Both the position numbers and the translations under genes were made by a program. From NCBI RefSeq assembly GCF_900101885.1, contig NZ_FNAN01000011.1, positions 62,001-126,000 of the forward strand: a stretch of 64,000 bases of DNA, in the 5' to 3' direction. Below are positions 1 to 10,613 of this stretch, in pieces. The notes under the pieces are model-generated. The model searched no databases, was not told where the DNA came from, and saw nothing but the letters and a program-made list of their open reading frames with translations. The DNA is from Dyadobacter soli (GTDB lineage: Bacteria > Bacteroidota > Bacteroidia > Cytophagales > Spirosomataceae). How positions within the stretch are numbered: the first letter of the stretch is position 1; the number at the start of each line of letters is the position of its first letter.

Positions 1-5
1 CATTG

Positions 6-503
6 TCAGAACGGCTTATAATCCTTCACGTTCGCCTGCAAGTCGGCGAGTAATGCTTTGAGCTTGGTTTCGAGCTCAGCGGCCGCTGCTTTGTTCTCGT
101 TTTTCTGGCTGAATGCTTCCAACGCTACCGCCCGGCCGCTTCCGTCCTGGAATTCCACATTGGCGAGTGAAGCGCGGTACTTGCGGTTGGCGCATTCGAC
201 GGAGAGCACGTAGGCAAATTTGTAAACGCCGCCCGCATTGTTTTCCGACCTCGGAATGGTGATGGTAATGTGGCCCTGCGTGACGAGGTCGCCGGTTTCC
301 TTGTCGTCGACGAGCGTCTTGTTGTCGGGTGCCGACTGGCTCACCCACAGGCGTGCGCGCCGGAAAATGTCGATAAGGGAAACGCTGCCGCAATCGACGG
401 TTTCGGTGTAGGCGATTTTACTGATCATAGCTGGTTGCGTAGAATGCGCGTGTGCGGTACCGATCATGCATGCGAGCACGACGATCAAAATGGATTTTGA
501 CAT
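6..503 (-). CDS. Secreted DUF4468-like protein
   Basis: A 165-residue protein with a clear Sec signal peptide (residues 1-19, cleavage after AHA). The mature part has the pattern I associate with DUF4468 (TBP-like fold): an early FRRARLW segment, a charged DDKETG turn, a glycine-led strand ending in TITIP, and a YVLSVECANRKYRA strand. Proteins of this family in Bacteroidota are exported and have no known function. It runs alone on the minus strand and ends 6 bases from the window edge. The family assignment rests on pattern memory; export is much safer than the fold. Confidence 0.75.
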   Translation of the reverse strand: MSKSILIVVLACMIGTAHAHSTQPAMISKIAYTETVDCGSVSLIDIFRRARLWVSQSAPDNKTLVDDKETGDLVTQGHITITIPRSENNAGGVYKFAYVLSVECANRKYRASLANVEFQDGSGRAVALEAFSQKNENKAAAAELETKLKALLADLQANVKDYKPF

Positions 504-633
504 GACTATAAATTGGTTCGATTTTGAAAATGTGGTGCAAAATTGCGCATTTAGAAAAGAGGGCGCAAATAAAATGAGCCACCGGTAAATCAGCGTTTTT
601 TATTGACCAACAATTAATTAGGTCAAAACCATT

Positions 634-660
634 TAATAAAAAAAGCGGCTAAGTGCCGCT
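634..660 (-). terminator. Rho-independent terminator after the GlxA-like gene
   Basis: On the minus strand a six-base-pair stem (AGCGGC/GCCGCT) with a five-base loop is followed by a run of T. It begins directly after the stop codon of the regulator at 662-1633. Confidence 0.75.
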
Positions 661-661
661 G

Positions 662-1633
662 CTAATTGTCTTTGCTGTACTTGTTCCGGTACTCGATGGG
701 TGTGAGCCCCGTCACCTTTTTGAACACGTCCCTGAATGCCTTGGTATCGGTGTAGCCCACGTCGTACATCACTTCGGTGACATTCTTGCGGGATACTTCG
801 AAACTCCGTTTGGCGGCCTCCACGCGCACGCGGCGCACGTATTCGTTGATGGTATTGTTGGTCGCATTCTTGAAACGCCGTTCGAAGCTTCTCCGGCTCA
901 CGCTCGCGATGTCTGCGAGCTCGATGATCGTCAGTTTTTCGGTGTAATTCTTTTCGATATAATCCTGCGCGGCAAGGATTCCGTCATCGTTATGGTTTTT
1001 CTGGCCTTTGAAAATCGTGAACGCACGCTGGTTATCGCGGTCGATATCGATGGCGAAGTATTTGGCGGCCAGGATCGCAATGTCGCGGCTGGTGTATTTT
1101 TCGAGAATGTATATTAAAAGGTTCCAGATGGAGTTGGCGCCGCCGCTGGAATAGACTTTGCCTTCGTCTGTGATAATGGTGCCGTCCACAACCTCTATTT
1201 GCGGATAAATTTCTTTAAACTCCTCATAATAAGCCCAGTGTGTGGAGCATTTCTTGCCATCCAGCAGCCCGGTAGCGCCCAGCAGGAATGCTCCGAGGCA
1301 TAGCGAAGCGATTTCGGAACCCTTATCACGCATTTCCAGCATCCAGGGAATGGCGGGCCGGTCGAGCTCCACCGATTCGCGGAGGTTACCGCACAATGCC
1401 GGGATAATCACGAGGTCGGTTTTATTCACCTCACTCAGCAGCTTGTTGATGCGAATGGTGTATTCGCCATCCTGCGCTTTGATGTCATGGCTTAATCCTA
1501 CGAATTCGACATCGAACTTGGCTTCTTTGCCCGAAGCCCTCAGAAAGTCGTTGGCGGTGTTGAAAAGCCGGTATGCAGGCGAAACGGCTTCGATGTAGGA
1601 ACATTGGGGGACATATACCGAGATATGTTTCAT
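662..1633 (-). CDS. GlxA-type AraC family transcriptional regulator
   Basis: A 323-residue regulator made of an N-terminal DJ-1/PfpI (class I glutamine amidotransferase-like) domain, about residues 1-170, and a C-terminal AraC double helix-turn-helix. The SLCLGAFLLG segment is the usual nucleophile-elbow region of the first domain. The last 100 residues carry the AraC signature (LADIASVSRRSFERRFKN, then VGYTDTKAFRDVFKKVTG). The ATG at 1633 gives the typical GlxA start (MKHISVYV); an ATG 17 codons upstream would add an unconserved tail. It is divergent from the VOC pair at 1814, which it may control; that link is inference. The effector is unknown. Confidence 0.9.
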   Translation of the reverse strand: MKHISVYVPQCSYIEAVSPAYRLFNTANDFLRASGKEAKFDVEFVGLSHDIKAQDGEYTIRINKLLSEVNKTDLVIIPALCGNLRESVELDRPAIPWMLEMRDKGSEIASLCLGAFLLGATGLLDGKKCSTHWAYYEEFKEIYPQIEVVDGTIITDEGKVYSSGGANSIWNLLIYILEKYTSRDIAILAAKYFAIDIDRDNQRAFTIFKGQKNHNDDGILAAQDYIEKNYTEKLTIIELADIASVSRRSFERRFKNATNNTINEYVRRVRVEAAKRSFEVSRKNVTEVMYDVGYTDTKAFRDVFKKVTGLTPIEYRNKYSKDN

Positions 1634-1813
1634 GACGATTCTGGATTTAGAAGACGTAAAGATAGAAAAATATTCAGTTGGCATTTTTACCCCTTGGGAT
1701 CGGCGTTTTTACACCCCTTTTATTTTGTTCAAACCCGCCAAATTTGTAATGTAGATCACCAGCAAACTAAAAACCACTTTTATCCGAACCATTCACCTTC
1801 AACAATCAAAACA

Positions 1814-2305
1814 ATGAGCGAATTGTCAACCACACAAGGCATTACCCCATTCCTATGGTACAATGGCCAGGCAGAGGAAGCGATGAACCTGTACACCCGT
1901 ATTTTCCCGAATTCGCGGATCAAAATGCTGAAACCTTGGGGCGAAGGAACCCATATGCCCGCCGACCAGGTAATGATGGGTGTTATCGAGATCAACGGGC
2001 TGACGCTGCACCTGTTCGATGCCGGGCCGATGTTCAAATTCACGGAAGCCGTTTCCTTTTTTGTTTCCTGCAAAGACCAGGAAGAAGTGGACCATTACTG
2101 GAATTCGCTCATTGCCGACGGCGGCGAAGAAAGCCAGTGCGGCTGGCTGAAAGACAAATTCGGCTTGTCGTGGCAGATCGTGCCGGAAATGCTCAACGAA
2201 AAGTTGGCTCACGGCGATCCGAAACGTGCGAGCCAGATGTTTGAGGCGGTGATGGGTATGCGCAAGCTGATCATCGCGGAAATGGAAGAAGCATACAACC
2301 GATAA
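1814..2305 (+). CDS. VOC/PhnB-like fold protein (3-demethylubiquinone-9 3-methyltransferase-type domain)
   Basis: A 163-residue protein of the PhnB-like branch of the vicinal oxygen chelate superfamily. Typical strands are visible: TPFLWYNGQAEEAMNLYTRIFPNSRI at the N-terminus (start of the glyoxalase-like fold), GLTLHLFDAGP, and a C-terminal DKFGLSWQIVPEML segment. Despite the Pfam name, members are not shown to be methyltransferases. The ATG at 1814 places the fold within a few residues of the start; an upstream in-frame ATG at 1604 would add 70 residues of non-conserved sequence overlapping the regulator's promoter region. It is seven bases from the next VOC gene, so both are likely cotranscribed. 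Confidence 0.88.
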   Translation: MSELSTTQGITPFLWYNGQAEEAMNLYTRIFPNSRIKMLKPWGEGTHMPADQVMMGVIEINGLTLHLFDAGPMFKFTEAVSFFVSCKDQEEVDHYWNSLIADGGEESQCGWLKDKFGLSWQIVPEMLNEKLAHGDPKRASQMFEAVMGMRKLIIAEMEEAYNR

Positions 2306-2312
2306 TCACAAT

Positions 2313-2723
2313 ATGGCCATATACCCCTTCCTTACTTTCAACGGCAATTGCAGGGAAGCCATGCGGTTTTACCAGTCGTGCTTCGGAGGCGAGCTGCAAT
2401 TCACTTACCTGGGCGACACGCCCGGTGGAAAGCAGTTCCCGCTGGAAATCAGGCAGCTGGTGCTGCATGCAAGCCTGGAATCGGAGCACGTCCGGCTCTT
2501 TGCATCCGACCTGGGCGGTGAGGAAGGGGTAGCTGCGGGCAACAGCATTTCGCTTTGGATCAGCATCACGGTACCCGATCAGCTGAAATCGGTATTTCAG
2601 AAATTGGCGAAGGAAGGGGAAGTAACCGCGCCGCTCTCACCCGGTATCCTCAAAGGCCAATGGGCCACACTCACGGATCGTTACGCGGTACAGTGGATAT
2701 TTTCGGCGGCTGGGGCGGGTTAA
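2313..2723 (+). CDS. VOC/PhnB-like fold protein
   Basis: A 136-residue second PhnB-like VOC protein. It opens with YPFLTFNGNCREAMRFYQSCFGGEL, a classic first module, and ends with the WATLTDRYAVQWIFS strand that closes the fold. It lies seven bases after the preceding VOC gene. VOC proteins often work as dimers or fused pairs, so the two products could pair, but their similarity is low enough that independent roles are equally likely. Substrate and metal are unknown. Confidence 0.88.
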   Translation: MAIYPFLTFNGNCREAMRFYQSCFGGELQFTYLGDTPGGKQFPLEIRQLVLHASLESEHVRLFASDLGGEEGVAAGNSISLWISITVPDQLKSVFQKLAKEGEVTAPLSPGILKGQWATLTDRYAVQWIFSAAGAG

Positions 2724-2875
2724 TGATTGAATGATTGAATGATTGAATGATTGAATGAGTGAATAGTTTTTAATGTGAATTTTGATCAAAGTAATATTCA
2801 ATGGATATTCACCGGTCGACGGACTGATATAATCATTTATTCAATCATTCAATCATTCGGTCATTCAATCATTAA
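2722..2875. repeat. Inverted pair of TGATTGAA octamer arrays
   Basis: Five 8-bp units (TGATTGAA four times, then TGAGTGAA) start right after the VOC stop codon at 2724-2763. About 70 bases later the same octamer runs on the other strand (2834-2875), with a few substitutions. The two arms are complementary over roughly 40 bases and could form a long imperfect hairpin. The downstream gene starts 13 bases later. Confidence 0.9.
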
Positions 2876-2887
2876 CTATTAGCCATC

Positions 2888-5140
<2,253 letters not shown>

Positions 5141-5162
5141 TGCGAGATAGCATTGTTGTTAG

Positions 5163-5313
5163 ATCCCTGACGGGATTTTCGGAAGCGGTAATCGTCGGGT
5201 TTGCTACCAATGTTACGTCGCTAGCGCGACTCGCGTTGGTGAAAAAGTGCCGTTAGGCACGCAACATTGGTAGAAATGAGGCATTACAGATGATGATAAA
5301 TGCCGTCAGGCAT
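5163..5313. repeat. Cluster of REP-like palindromes
   Basis: Three short perfect palindromes sit in the spacer after the UvrA-like gene: ATCCCTGACGGGAT (5163-5176), GTGCCGTTAGGCAC (5247-5260) and ATGCCGTCAGGCAT (5300-5313). All share a central GAC/TTAG/TCAG-like loop. An 11-bp inverted repeat (CTACCAATGTT at 5204-5214 and its complement at 5263-5273) encloses the second one. The layout resembles the interspersed palindromic repeats seen between genes in Cytophagales genomes. Confidence 0.75.
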
Positions 5314-5398
5314 GTAACACCAAGCCAAACAAAACGATTTGGCCGGAACAGCCCCTAAAATGTCCCGTTTCCCCAACACCTCGGTTACATTCTGCAAT

Positions 5399-5406
5399 TA
5401 GTTTTG
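5399..5406 (+). promoter_or_regulatory. Candidate Bacteroidota -7 box (TAGTTTTG)
   Basis: Exact match to TAnnTTTG, 22 bases before the start of the SRPBCC gene. No clear -33 TTG is placed at the usual distance, so support is partial. Confidence 0.4.
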
Positions 5407-5428
5407 CGAAACAACTCAATAGCAAACC

Positions 5429-5860
5429 ATGGAAAAGATCGAGCATATCAACTACATCAAAGCCCCCATTACCCAGGTGTACGAGGCCCTAACTACGCAA
5501 AAAGGCCTCGGCAGCATCTGGACCACGGATTTGACGGTAGAAAACGAAGTCGGAGCCATCAGTGATTTCGGGTTTGGCGAAGACGACCGCGTGTTAATGC
5601 AGATCGTAGAACTTTGCGAAAACAAGCGCATCGAATGGCTCTGCACCCATTCCGACCCCGAATGGATCGGCACCGGCGTGTCGTTCGAGCTTTTTGAAAG
5701 GGAAAACGGTGTCACAGCCATTGTGTTAAAGCATTTCAACTGGCGCGAACTAACCGAGTTCTACCAATGGTGCAACTACAACTGGGCCATGTTCCTGCTT
5801 AGTTTGAAGGATTACTGCGAGAAAGGGAAGGGGTTGGCTTATCAGGAGCGGGAGTTTTAG
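5429..5860 (+). CDS. SRPBCC/AHSA1-family protein
   Basis: A 143-residue START-like (SRPBCC) domain protein of the AHSA1 type. It begins with the typical first strand and helix (HINYIKAPITQVYEALTTQKGLGSIWT) and ends with a long C-terminal helix (WNYNWAMFLLSLKDYCEKG-like). The family forms a helix-grip hydrophobic pocket; bacterial stand-alone members are mostly uncharacterised. It is monocistronic and faces the minus-strand operon ending at 5875. Ligand unknown. Confidence 0.88.
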   Translation: MEKIEHINYIKAPITQVYEALTTQKGLGSIWTTDLTVENEVGAISDFGFGEDDRVLMQIVELCENKRIEWLCTHSDPEWIGTGVSFELFERENGVTAIVLKHFNWRELTEFYQWCNYNWAMFLLSLKDYCEKGKGLAYQEREF

Positions 5861-5874
5861 ACAGACTATCACAC

Positions 5875-6456
5875 CTAAAACCCAACCCGCACGCCAATCC
5901 CGGCCTTCACAACTTCCCCGACACGCAGCGAACCTGCATTCAAAACGTAGCTGACGAGATACAGGTCGTTGGTGTTGAATTCGATGTAGGTGCTCAATGT
6001 GCGGATTCCGGCGGTTTTGGGGAGTTTGTAGGTGAGGGATGATTCGGTGGCCAGGTGCAGGCGGAAGGCGGGTTTCCACCAGTAGTAGTTGGGTGGGTAG
6101 CGGGAGGGGAGTTTGAAAAAATAGTCGTTTCCGAACTGGTAGCTGCCTTTGAACCCGATGTCCAGCGGGTTGATTTGTAAATGCGAGCCCGCCCTGATCC
6201 GTGCCGGCTGATAAAAGACAGCGCCCGAGAACAAATGCAGCGGCCCGCCTTTCGACGGGGGCACATAGCCGTATTGCAGGTTGGTGCGCAAGTGCCGGTT
6301 AAAGAACTCATACCCGGCGCCTACACCCATCCAGCCGTTGCTGCCTGCATATTGGATTTGTGCAAAATCAGGGGCGAGTTTCCGGACGGATTGGGCATGG
6401 CAAGTGCTGGCTGCTCCCATCGCGAGGAGCGCTGCCAGGGCGAATATTTGTTTCAT
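5875..6456 (-). CDS. Exported beta-rich (probably outer-membrane) hypothetical protein
   Basis: A 193-residue exported protein with a signal peptide (about residues 1-21, ending CHAQ). The mature part alternates short aromatic and polar strands (GWMGVGAGYEFFN, LRTNLQYGYVP, FKGSYQFGNDYFF) and finishes on AGIGVRVGF, an aromatic C-terminus like that of small outer-membrane beta-barrels. It is the last gene of the 8977-to-5875 operon, one base after the metallophosphoesterase gene. Function unknown; barrel topology is inferred from strand pattern only. Confidence 0.7.
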   Translation of the reverse strand: MKQIFALAALLAMGAASTCHAQSVRKLAPDFAQIQYAGSNGWMGVGAGYEFFNRHLRTNLQYGYVPPSKGGPLHLFSGAVFYQPARIRAGSHLQINPLDIGFKGSYQFGNDYFFKLPSRYPPNYYWWKPAFRLHLATESSLTYKLPKTAGIRTLSTYIEFNTNDLYLVSYVLNAGSLRVGEVVKAGIGVRVGF

Positions 6457-6457
6457 G

Positions 6458-7294
6458 TCAGTAGTTGATGATGGATTTCAGGACTTTGCCGTTGACAATT
6501 TGAAGCAGGAGGAATGCACTTTGTTCGAAGGAAAAACTGGTCATGTAATGCACCTTGTCCCCAAATGGATAGAAATCCTGGTGCTGGTGAACGTGGCCAT
6601 GCAGGGAGAGCAGCAGGTTGGGAGTGTTTTGCAGTAGCTCGGTATAAGGTTTGACCGACGCTGTGCCGAATTCGGATGCATTGAATGGCGGCACGTGCGA
6701 AACTGTCACGATGTATTTTGCTCCCTCGGAATTATTCAATTCATGGCCGAGCCAGCCGATATCCGGGATATTCTCGCCGGGTGCTTCCAGCCCGTTGGTA
6801 TTGTGGGCGATGAATTTAATGCCTCCGTACACAAAGGAATAGTTCAGCGGCCCGAACATTTGCTGAAATATCTGCCTGCCGTTCGCCACCATGTCGTGGT
6901 TGCCGATAATGCCGAAATACGGAACGCGCAGCGCCGAAAGCCGCTTGTGCACCCATTTGAACTCCTGCAATATCCCGAAATCCGAAATATCACCGGCCAG
7001 CAGCACCAGATCGACGTTTTCCAGACTGTTAACCTTTTTTACAAACCGCTCTTGTTCATCATACCATCGCTGGGTGTCGCCTGCGAAAACGATGGTAACG
7101 GTGTCATCTTCTGCGTTTTGCCGTAGCCGCGCGAGGTTTTGCGCATTCAGGTTGGACGGGCTCGAATGGTCGAAGGATTGGTTGGGGCTGAATTCGAACT
7201 GGTCGCAGGACGTAATGAACGTCAGGAGCGTCAGGAAAATCAGGTATTGTTTAGCGTTCCGTAGCAGTTTGAGCAGGTTCGTTTTGTTCTTCAT
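6458..7294 (-). CDS. Calcineurin-like metallophosphoesterase lipoprotein
   Basis: A 278-residue metallophosphoesterase. The metal-binding motifs appear in order: FAGDTQ (the usual DxH is replaced by DTQ), LAGDISD (GDxxD), GNHD, VSHVPP and HGHVHQH. The N-terminus is a long hydrophobic segment ending FITSC, a plausible lipobox, so it is probably anchored on the periplasmic side of a membrane. DTQ in place of DxH at the first metal site is found in some phosphodiesterase-like subfamilies and may change metal preference. It lies in the middle of a tight operon with two exported proteins of unknown function, which points to an envelope substrate. The actual substrate cannot be read from sequence. 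Confidence 0.88.
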   Translation of the reverse strand: MKNKTNLLKLLRNAKQYLIFLTLLTFITSCDQFEFSPNQSFDHSSPSNLNAQNLARLRQNAEDDTVTIVFAGDTQRWYDEQERFVKKVNSLENVDLVLLAGDISDFGILQEFKWVHKRLSALRVPYFGIIGNHDMVANGRQIFQQMFGPLNYSFVYGGIKFIAHNTNGLEAPGENIPDIGWLGHELNNSEGAKYIVTVSHVPPFNASEFGTASVKPYTELLQNTPNLLLSLHGHVHQHQDFYPFGDKVHYMTSFSFEQSAFLLLQIVNGKVLKSIINY

Positions 7295-7305
7295 GGCGTT
7301 GATGG

Positions 7306-7695
7306 CTAGTTGGTTTCATTGGCTTTTTCAATTCTTTCGATTTCGCCTAGGACGGTTGTCAGCGGTGCCCGGCGGTTGATGAGGCTTTTCAGTTTATTGA
7401 GGCTATCGGCAGAAAACGCGCTTTTTCGATGCCGCAAAAGATGAAACAGGACGTCGCGGTCTTCCCACAATCTTCCTATTTCACGCATGGTATTCTGCGA
7501 AACAGGCATTTGCCGGGTGCCGTACCCGTGCCGCAGGTGCATTAGTTGCCAGCCGATTTGCATCCGGGTGCGGTGGTACTTCTGCTCCCACATGCCTTGC
7601 ATGCGTGCGTCCTCCATTTTCCGTTGAAAGAGAAACAGGAATACGACGGCAGCGGACAAAGCGATGCCAGCCCACTTTTTTGTAGTGCGTGTCAT
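7306..7695 (-). CDS. Small membrane-anchored hypothetical protein
   Basis: A 129-residue protein with one N-terminal membrane segment (about residues 8-22) and a basic, charged remainder. No domain recognised. It starts 28 bases after the upstream gene and ends 11 bases before the metallophosphoesterase, so it belongs to the same operon. Being conserved in position with envelope genes, a periplasmic or structural role is possible but not shown. Confidence 0.65.
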   Translation of the reverse strand: MTRTTKKWAGIALSAAVVFLFLFQRKMEDARMQGMWEQKYHRTRMQIGWQLMHLRHGYGTRQMPVSQNTMREIGRLWEDRDVLFHLLRHRKSAFSADSLNKLKSLINRRAPLTTVLGEIERIEKANETN

Positions 7696-7723
7696 GTTGC
7701 TTGATTATAATGAGTTGTATTTG

Positions 7724-8977
7724 TTAGAAAGCGAGTCCTAATGTGATATTCGTCCGGAAGTCGAAATTCGTTTCAGTACTTTTTAAATAATCCTGAAAAT
7801 TATAAGAGGTGTTGCAATCGAAATAACCGTGGTTGAAAAGGCGAAGCTGGAAGCCTGCCATAGGGCCTACATTGATAATGTTGTCTTCCCTTCGCAAGTC
7901 ATCAGGCGGAATGTCGCTGTGTTTGCCCTTGTAATAATAGTACTGGGTATTGATGCCTGCATACAGCCCCGACATTCCGTTCGTGCTCTTTCCTTTCAGT
8001 TGTTGCCTTTTTGTGAGGGCGTAATACCGCGGCTGAACGGCGAATGAGAGAACCTTTTCCCTCGAATACACCTGCATATAATCGCGATAATAGCCCCATA
8101 GCATATTACCGTATTTGATCTGGTTAAATCCATTGTTCATGGCTGCGTCAAGTTGAAAGTTAATGGAAGCCGGCCAGGTACCCAGTTTTTTTTCGAATGC
8201 TACACCTATTTTAACCCTGTTGAGGTAGTAACCGACCGTCAATTCCGGCAACCGTATTTTCCACTGGCTTCGTATTTGGGCATCGCAAAAAAGAATATCG
8301 CAAAGCGGGGCTCTTCGTGCGCGTTTCCAGTCACCAAATGCAAAACCCATGCTGAGTTGCGAGGCGAGCGACCAATTTTCGAGTATTCCGTAATAAAAGA
8401 ACGGTGCATCCTGGTGCAATGCCAGCGCAAAATCCATAAACCCGAAGTTCAGAAAACGCCTTTGAAAACCGAACTTCAACCCGATCCGCCGGTCCATTTC
8501 ATGGCGATTGGGAAGGTTGTAGAATGCGGCGATATAGTTGCCGCTGAAATTGTTGGCACTCTTTCCGGCCCTGATCCGTCGCCTCATGTCGATAAACCAA
8601 CGCAATTGCCCGTCCAGTACGATATTTTGCCAGGGTAGCCACCGTTCGGTGTGCAGATTGGAATACGGCAAGTGTCCGGTTAATGCAATCGAAAACGCGG
8701 GCAGAAACTTGAATTCGTACCCAATTTGCAGCGAGCTGTTGTTCAGGATTTTATCGTCCTTTAATGGGAAAACCACGGATTGATAATACTGCGACAGCCC
8801 GATTTTGAACATATGCCGTGTCGGAACTTTGGTCATAAACACATTCTCATACCGGTCCAGAAAGCGCTGTTTGATCAGCGTGTCGCTTTCTTCGGAATAC
8901 GATATGCTCACGGTGTCCTGCGCTTTGGCCGCGGAAATGGCACAAAGCAGCAGCAGTATCAGCACGCCTTTTTGCAT
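7724..8977 (-). CDS. Exported beta-barrel-like hypothetical protein
   Basis: A 417-residue protein with a signal peptide (residues 1-19, ending AKAQ). The rest is rich in alternating aromatic strands (IGLSQYYQSVVFPL, LQIGYEFKFLPAFSIALTGHLPY, MAGFQLRLFNHGYFDCNTSYNF) and ends in ITLGLAF, an aromatic C-terminus typical of outer-membrane barrels. It is the first gene of the four-gene operon that includes the metallophosphoesterase lipoprotein. Family not recognised. Confidence 0.7.
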   Translation of the reverse strand: MQKGVLILLLLCAISAAKAQDTVSISYSEESDTLIKQRFLDRYENVFMTKVPTRHMFKIGLSQYYQSVVFPLKDDKILNNSSLQIGYEFKFLPAFSIALTGHLPYSNLHTERWLPWQNIVLDGQLRWFIDMRRRIRAGKSANNFSGNYIAAFYNLPNRHEMDRRIGLKFGFQRRFLNFGFMDFALALHQDAPFFYYGILENWSLASQLSMGFAFGDWKRARRAPLCDILFCDAQIRSQWKIRLPELTVGYYLNRVKIGVAFEKKLGTWPASINFQLDAAMNNGFNQIKYGNMLWGYYRDYMQVYSREKVLSFAVQPRYYALTKRQQLKGKSTNGMSGLYAGINTQYYYYKGKHSDIPPDDLRREDNIINVGPMAGFQLRLFNHGYFDCNTSYNFQDYLKSTETNFDFRTNITLGLAF

Positions 8978-9124
8978 TGATTTACAATAGGGATTAGGAT
9001 AAATTAATGTAAATGTGCTGTCAAATAGGCGTCTGTGTGTTACGGTTTATTAAGGGAAGTTAGAGGTGAATTCAGAAATGAGGAGGGTTATTTTACTTTC
9101 ATGACTAATAGTTAAGCACCCGTT

Positions 9125-10024
9125 TTATTTAATCGTGACCCTCCCGAACTCGGCGTTGATGTCGACGCTGGCGAGCTGGTTGCGGGAAAAAAAAGCTTCT
9201 TTGAAATCGGCCGTGTTACGTTTCCATTTGAAACCGTTCGGGAGTTTCATGGTAGCGTAGGCGCCGTTGATCGTGTAATCGAAATGCTGCCAATTCTTGG
9301 CCAGCAGCGTTACTTCGGCCTTTTTGGAATGGATTCCCAGGCTTGTGAGGCCTACCGTGGGGTATATTTCGACGTTGCCATAGGCCGCATCCACCCGCAC
9401 GGCGCCGGCGATTCGTTCCAGGCGCACATTGGTATGGTCGCTCTCGAAGGTAAATGTGCCAGCGAGCTCCTGGCCCGAAAGTTCGCCGAATGAAGTTTGA
9501 AGGGCCCCTTTACCACTTAATCCAGTCAGGTTTGTTGTGCAGAAATCCGCTTTGAGGTTCAATTGGTTGGTGAGCCCGCGCAAGGTGATGGTACCGAACG
9601 AATTTTTGAGATCGACGGCGCATGACGGGGGCAAATGGATGGTATAGCGCGCTTTCAGGTTCGAAACCGGCTTGCTTTCTCCATCTTTTAATACAATATA
9701 ATTACGCAGGAAATAATCCTTGCCGTTACGGTCGGCAATATACTGCAACTTGGAAAGGTCCTGCGTGGCCGTAGCGCGGTCGGGGTGGCGTGCGGAAAGC
9801 TCCATGATCACCGCGATGTCGGAATTATCCCAGGTCACGATCTCGATGTCGGCTTTCTCCGCGCTGATATACAACGTGCGCACGCTGGGCGCGCTCACAG
9901 TCTTTTCGATCCTTTTCGTGGCGACCTGCAATTTCCCCTGCGCATACGCGGGCAGATCCCCAAGCGCCCACGCAAGGAGCGCGAGCAGCGATAGTTTCCG
10001 GATACTTTTAAAATACATTTTCAT
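9125..10024 (-). CDS. DUF4097-type exported protein
   Basis: A 299-residue exported protein (signal peptide about 1-28, ending AYAQ). Its body is a run of short beta strands of the DUF4097/adhesin-like kind (VDLKNSFGTITLRGL, LQTSFGELSGQELAG, VDAAYGNVEIYPTVG, INAEFGRVTIK), which fold as a right-handed beta-helix-like stack in related proteins. It follows the ECF sigma and anti-sigma genes, eleven bases after the latter, the common arrangement for DUF4097 genes in Bacteroidota. Function unknown; the genetic link suggests an envelope target or sensor of that sigma circuit. Confidence 0.8.
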   Translation of the reverse strand: MKMYFKSIRKLSLLALLAWALGDLPAYAQGKLQVATKRIEKTVSAPSVRTLYISAEKADIEIVTWDNSDIAVIMELSARHPDRATATQDLSKLQYIADRNGKDYFLRNYIVLKDGESKPVSNLKARYTIHLPPSCAVDLKNSFGTITLRGLTNQLNLKADFCTTNLTGLSGKGALQTSFGELSGQELAGTFTFESDHTNVRLERIAGAVRVDAAYGNVEIYPTVGLTSLGIHSKKAEVTLLAKNWQHFDYTINGAYATMKLPNGFKWKRNTADFKEAFFSRNQLASVDINAEFGRVTIK

Positions 10025-10035
10025 TGCTCAGGTGC

Positions 10036-10602
10036 TTAAATCATTTTGGCCATTGCATTCAGAATGTCCGTTTTTTGTCTTTCAATTTCATTGTACTGCC
10101 TCAGTAGCTCCGGTTCTGTATTGTAATCGCCGATCGCCTGTACGAGCTGGTCGGAAGCGGAGCTGAGCCGTTCGTATTCCTGTTGCAAAGAGCGGTATTC
10201 GGTGCTGTTGCATACCAAAGTCTCCGTCTCGCAATACGTTTTAAGAAGCCGGTATTGCTGGTCGGTCTTCACGTCGGCGTCCATTTGCAATCGCTCGTCT
10301 ACGGATTCCTGCGAGTAGGCAATGCGCTGCGGGCCGGTCGGAAGCATCAGCCACGCCACCCCGGCTGCCATCACGACAATTGCGGCGGCATAACCCCATT
10401 TCCAGCGCTGCTGCCGCACATTTTTCCGGTCGATCAGCTCCCAAAGCTTGTCATCGGGCTCGTAAGCCGGCATTTCGGTAAGTGCCTCGCGAAGCGGTTG
10501 CGCCAACAGGTTTTCGTTAATGCCATTCCACACTTCATCCGCCGGTTCGTAGGCCGGAAAGCGGCGGATCGCATTTTCAAGGTTGATATGGTTCTTTTCC
10601 AT
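10036..10602 (-). CDS. Membrane anti-sigma-factor-like protein
   Basis: A 188-residue protein with a cytoplasmic N-terminus, one membrane segment (WGYAAAIVVMAAGVAWLML) and a periplasmic coiled-coil-prone C-terminus. The N-terminal part repeats a short motif, PAYEPADEVWNGI and PAYEPDDKLWELI, which could bind the sigma factor twice. The ATG at 10602 is chosen because it lies 11 bases after the sigma gene; the frame stays open further upstream, but there it only runs out of phase through the sigma gene. No HCC zinc motif is seen, so it is not a classical ZAS anti-sigma factor. Role inferred from position and topology. Confidence 0.8.
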   Translation of the reverse strand: MEKNHINLENAIRRFPAYEPADEVWNGINENLLAQPLREALTEMPAYEPDDKLWELIDRKNVRQQRWKWGYAAAIVVMAAGVAWLMLPTGPQRIAYSQESVDERLQMDADVKTDQQYRLLKTYCETETLVCNSTEYRSLQQEYERLSSASDQLVQAIGDYNTEPELLRQYNEIERQKTDILNAMAKMI

Positions 10603-10613
10603 CTTAATCGGTG

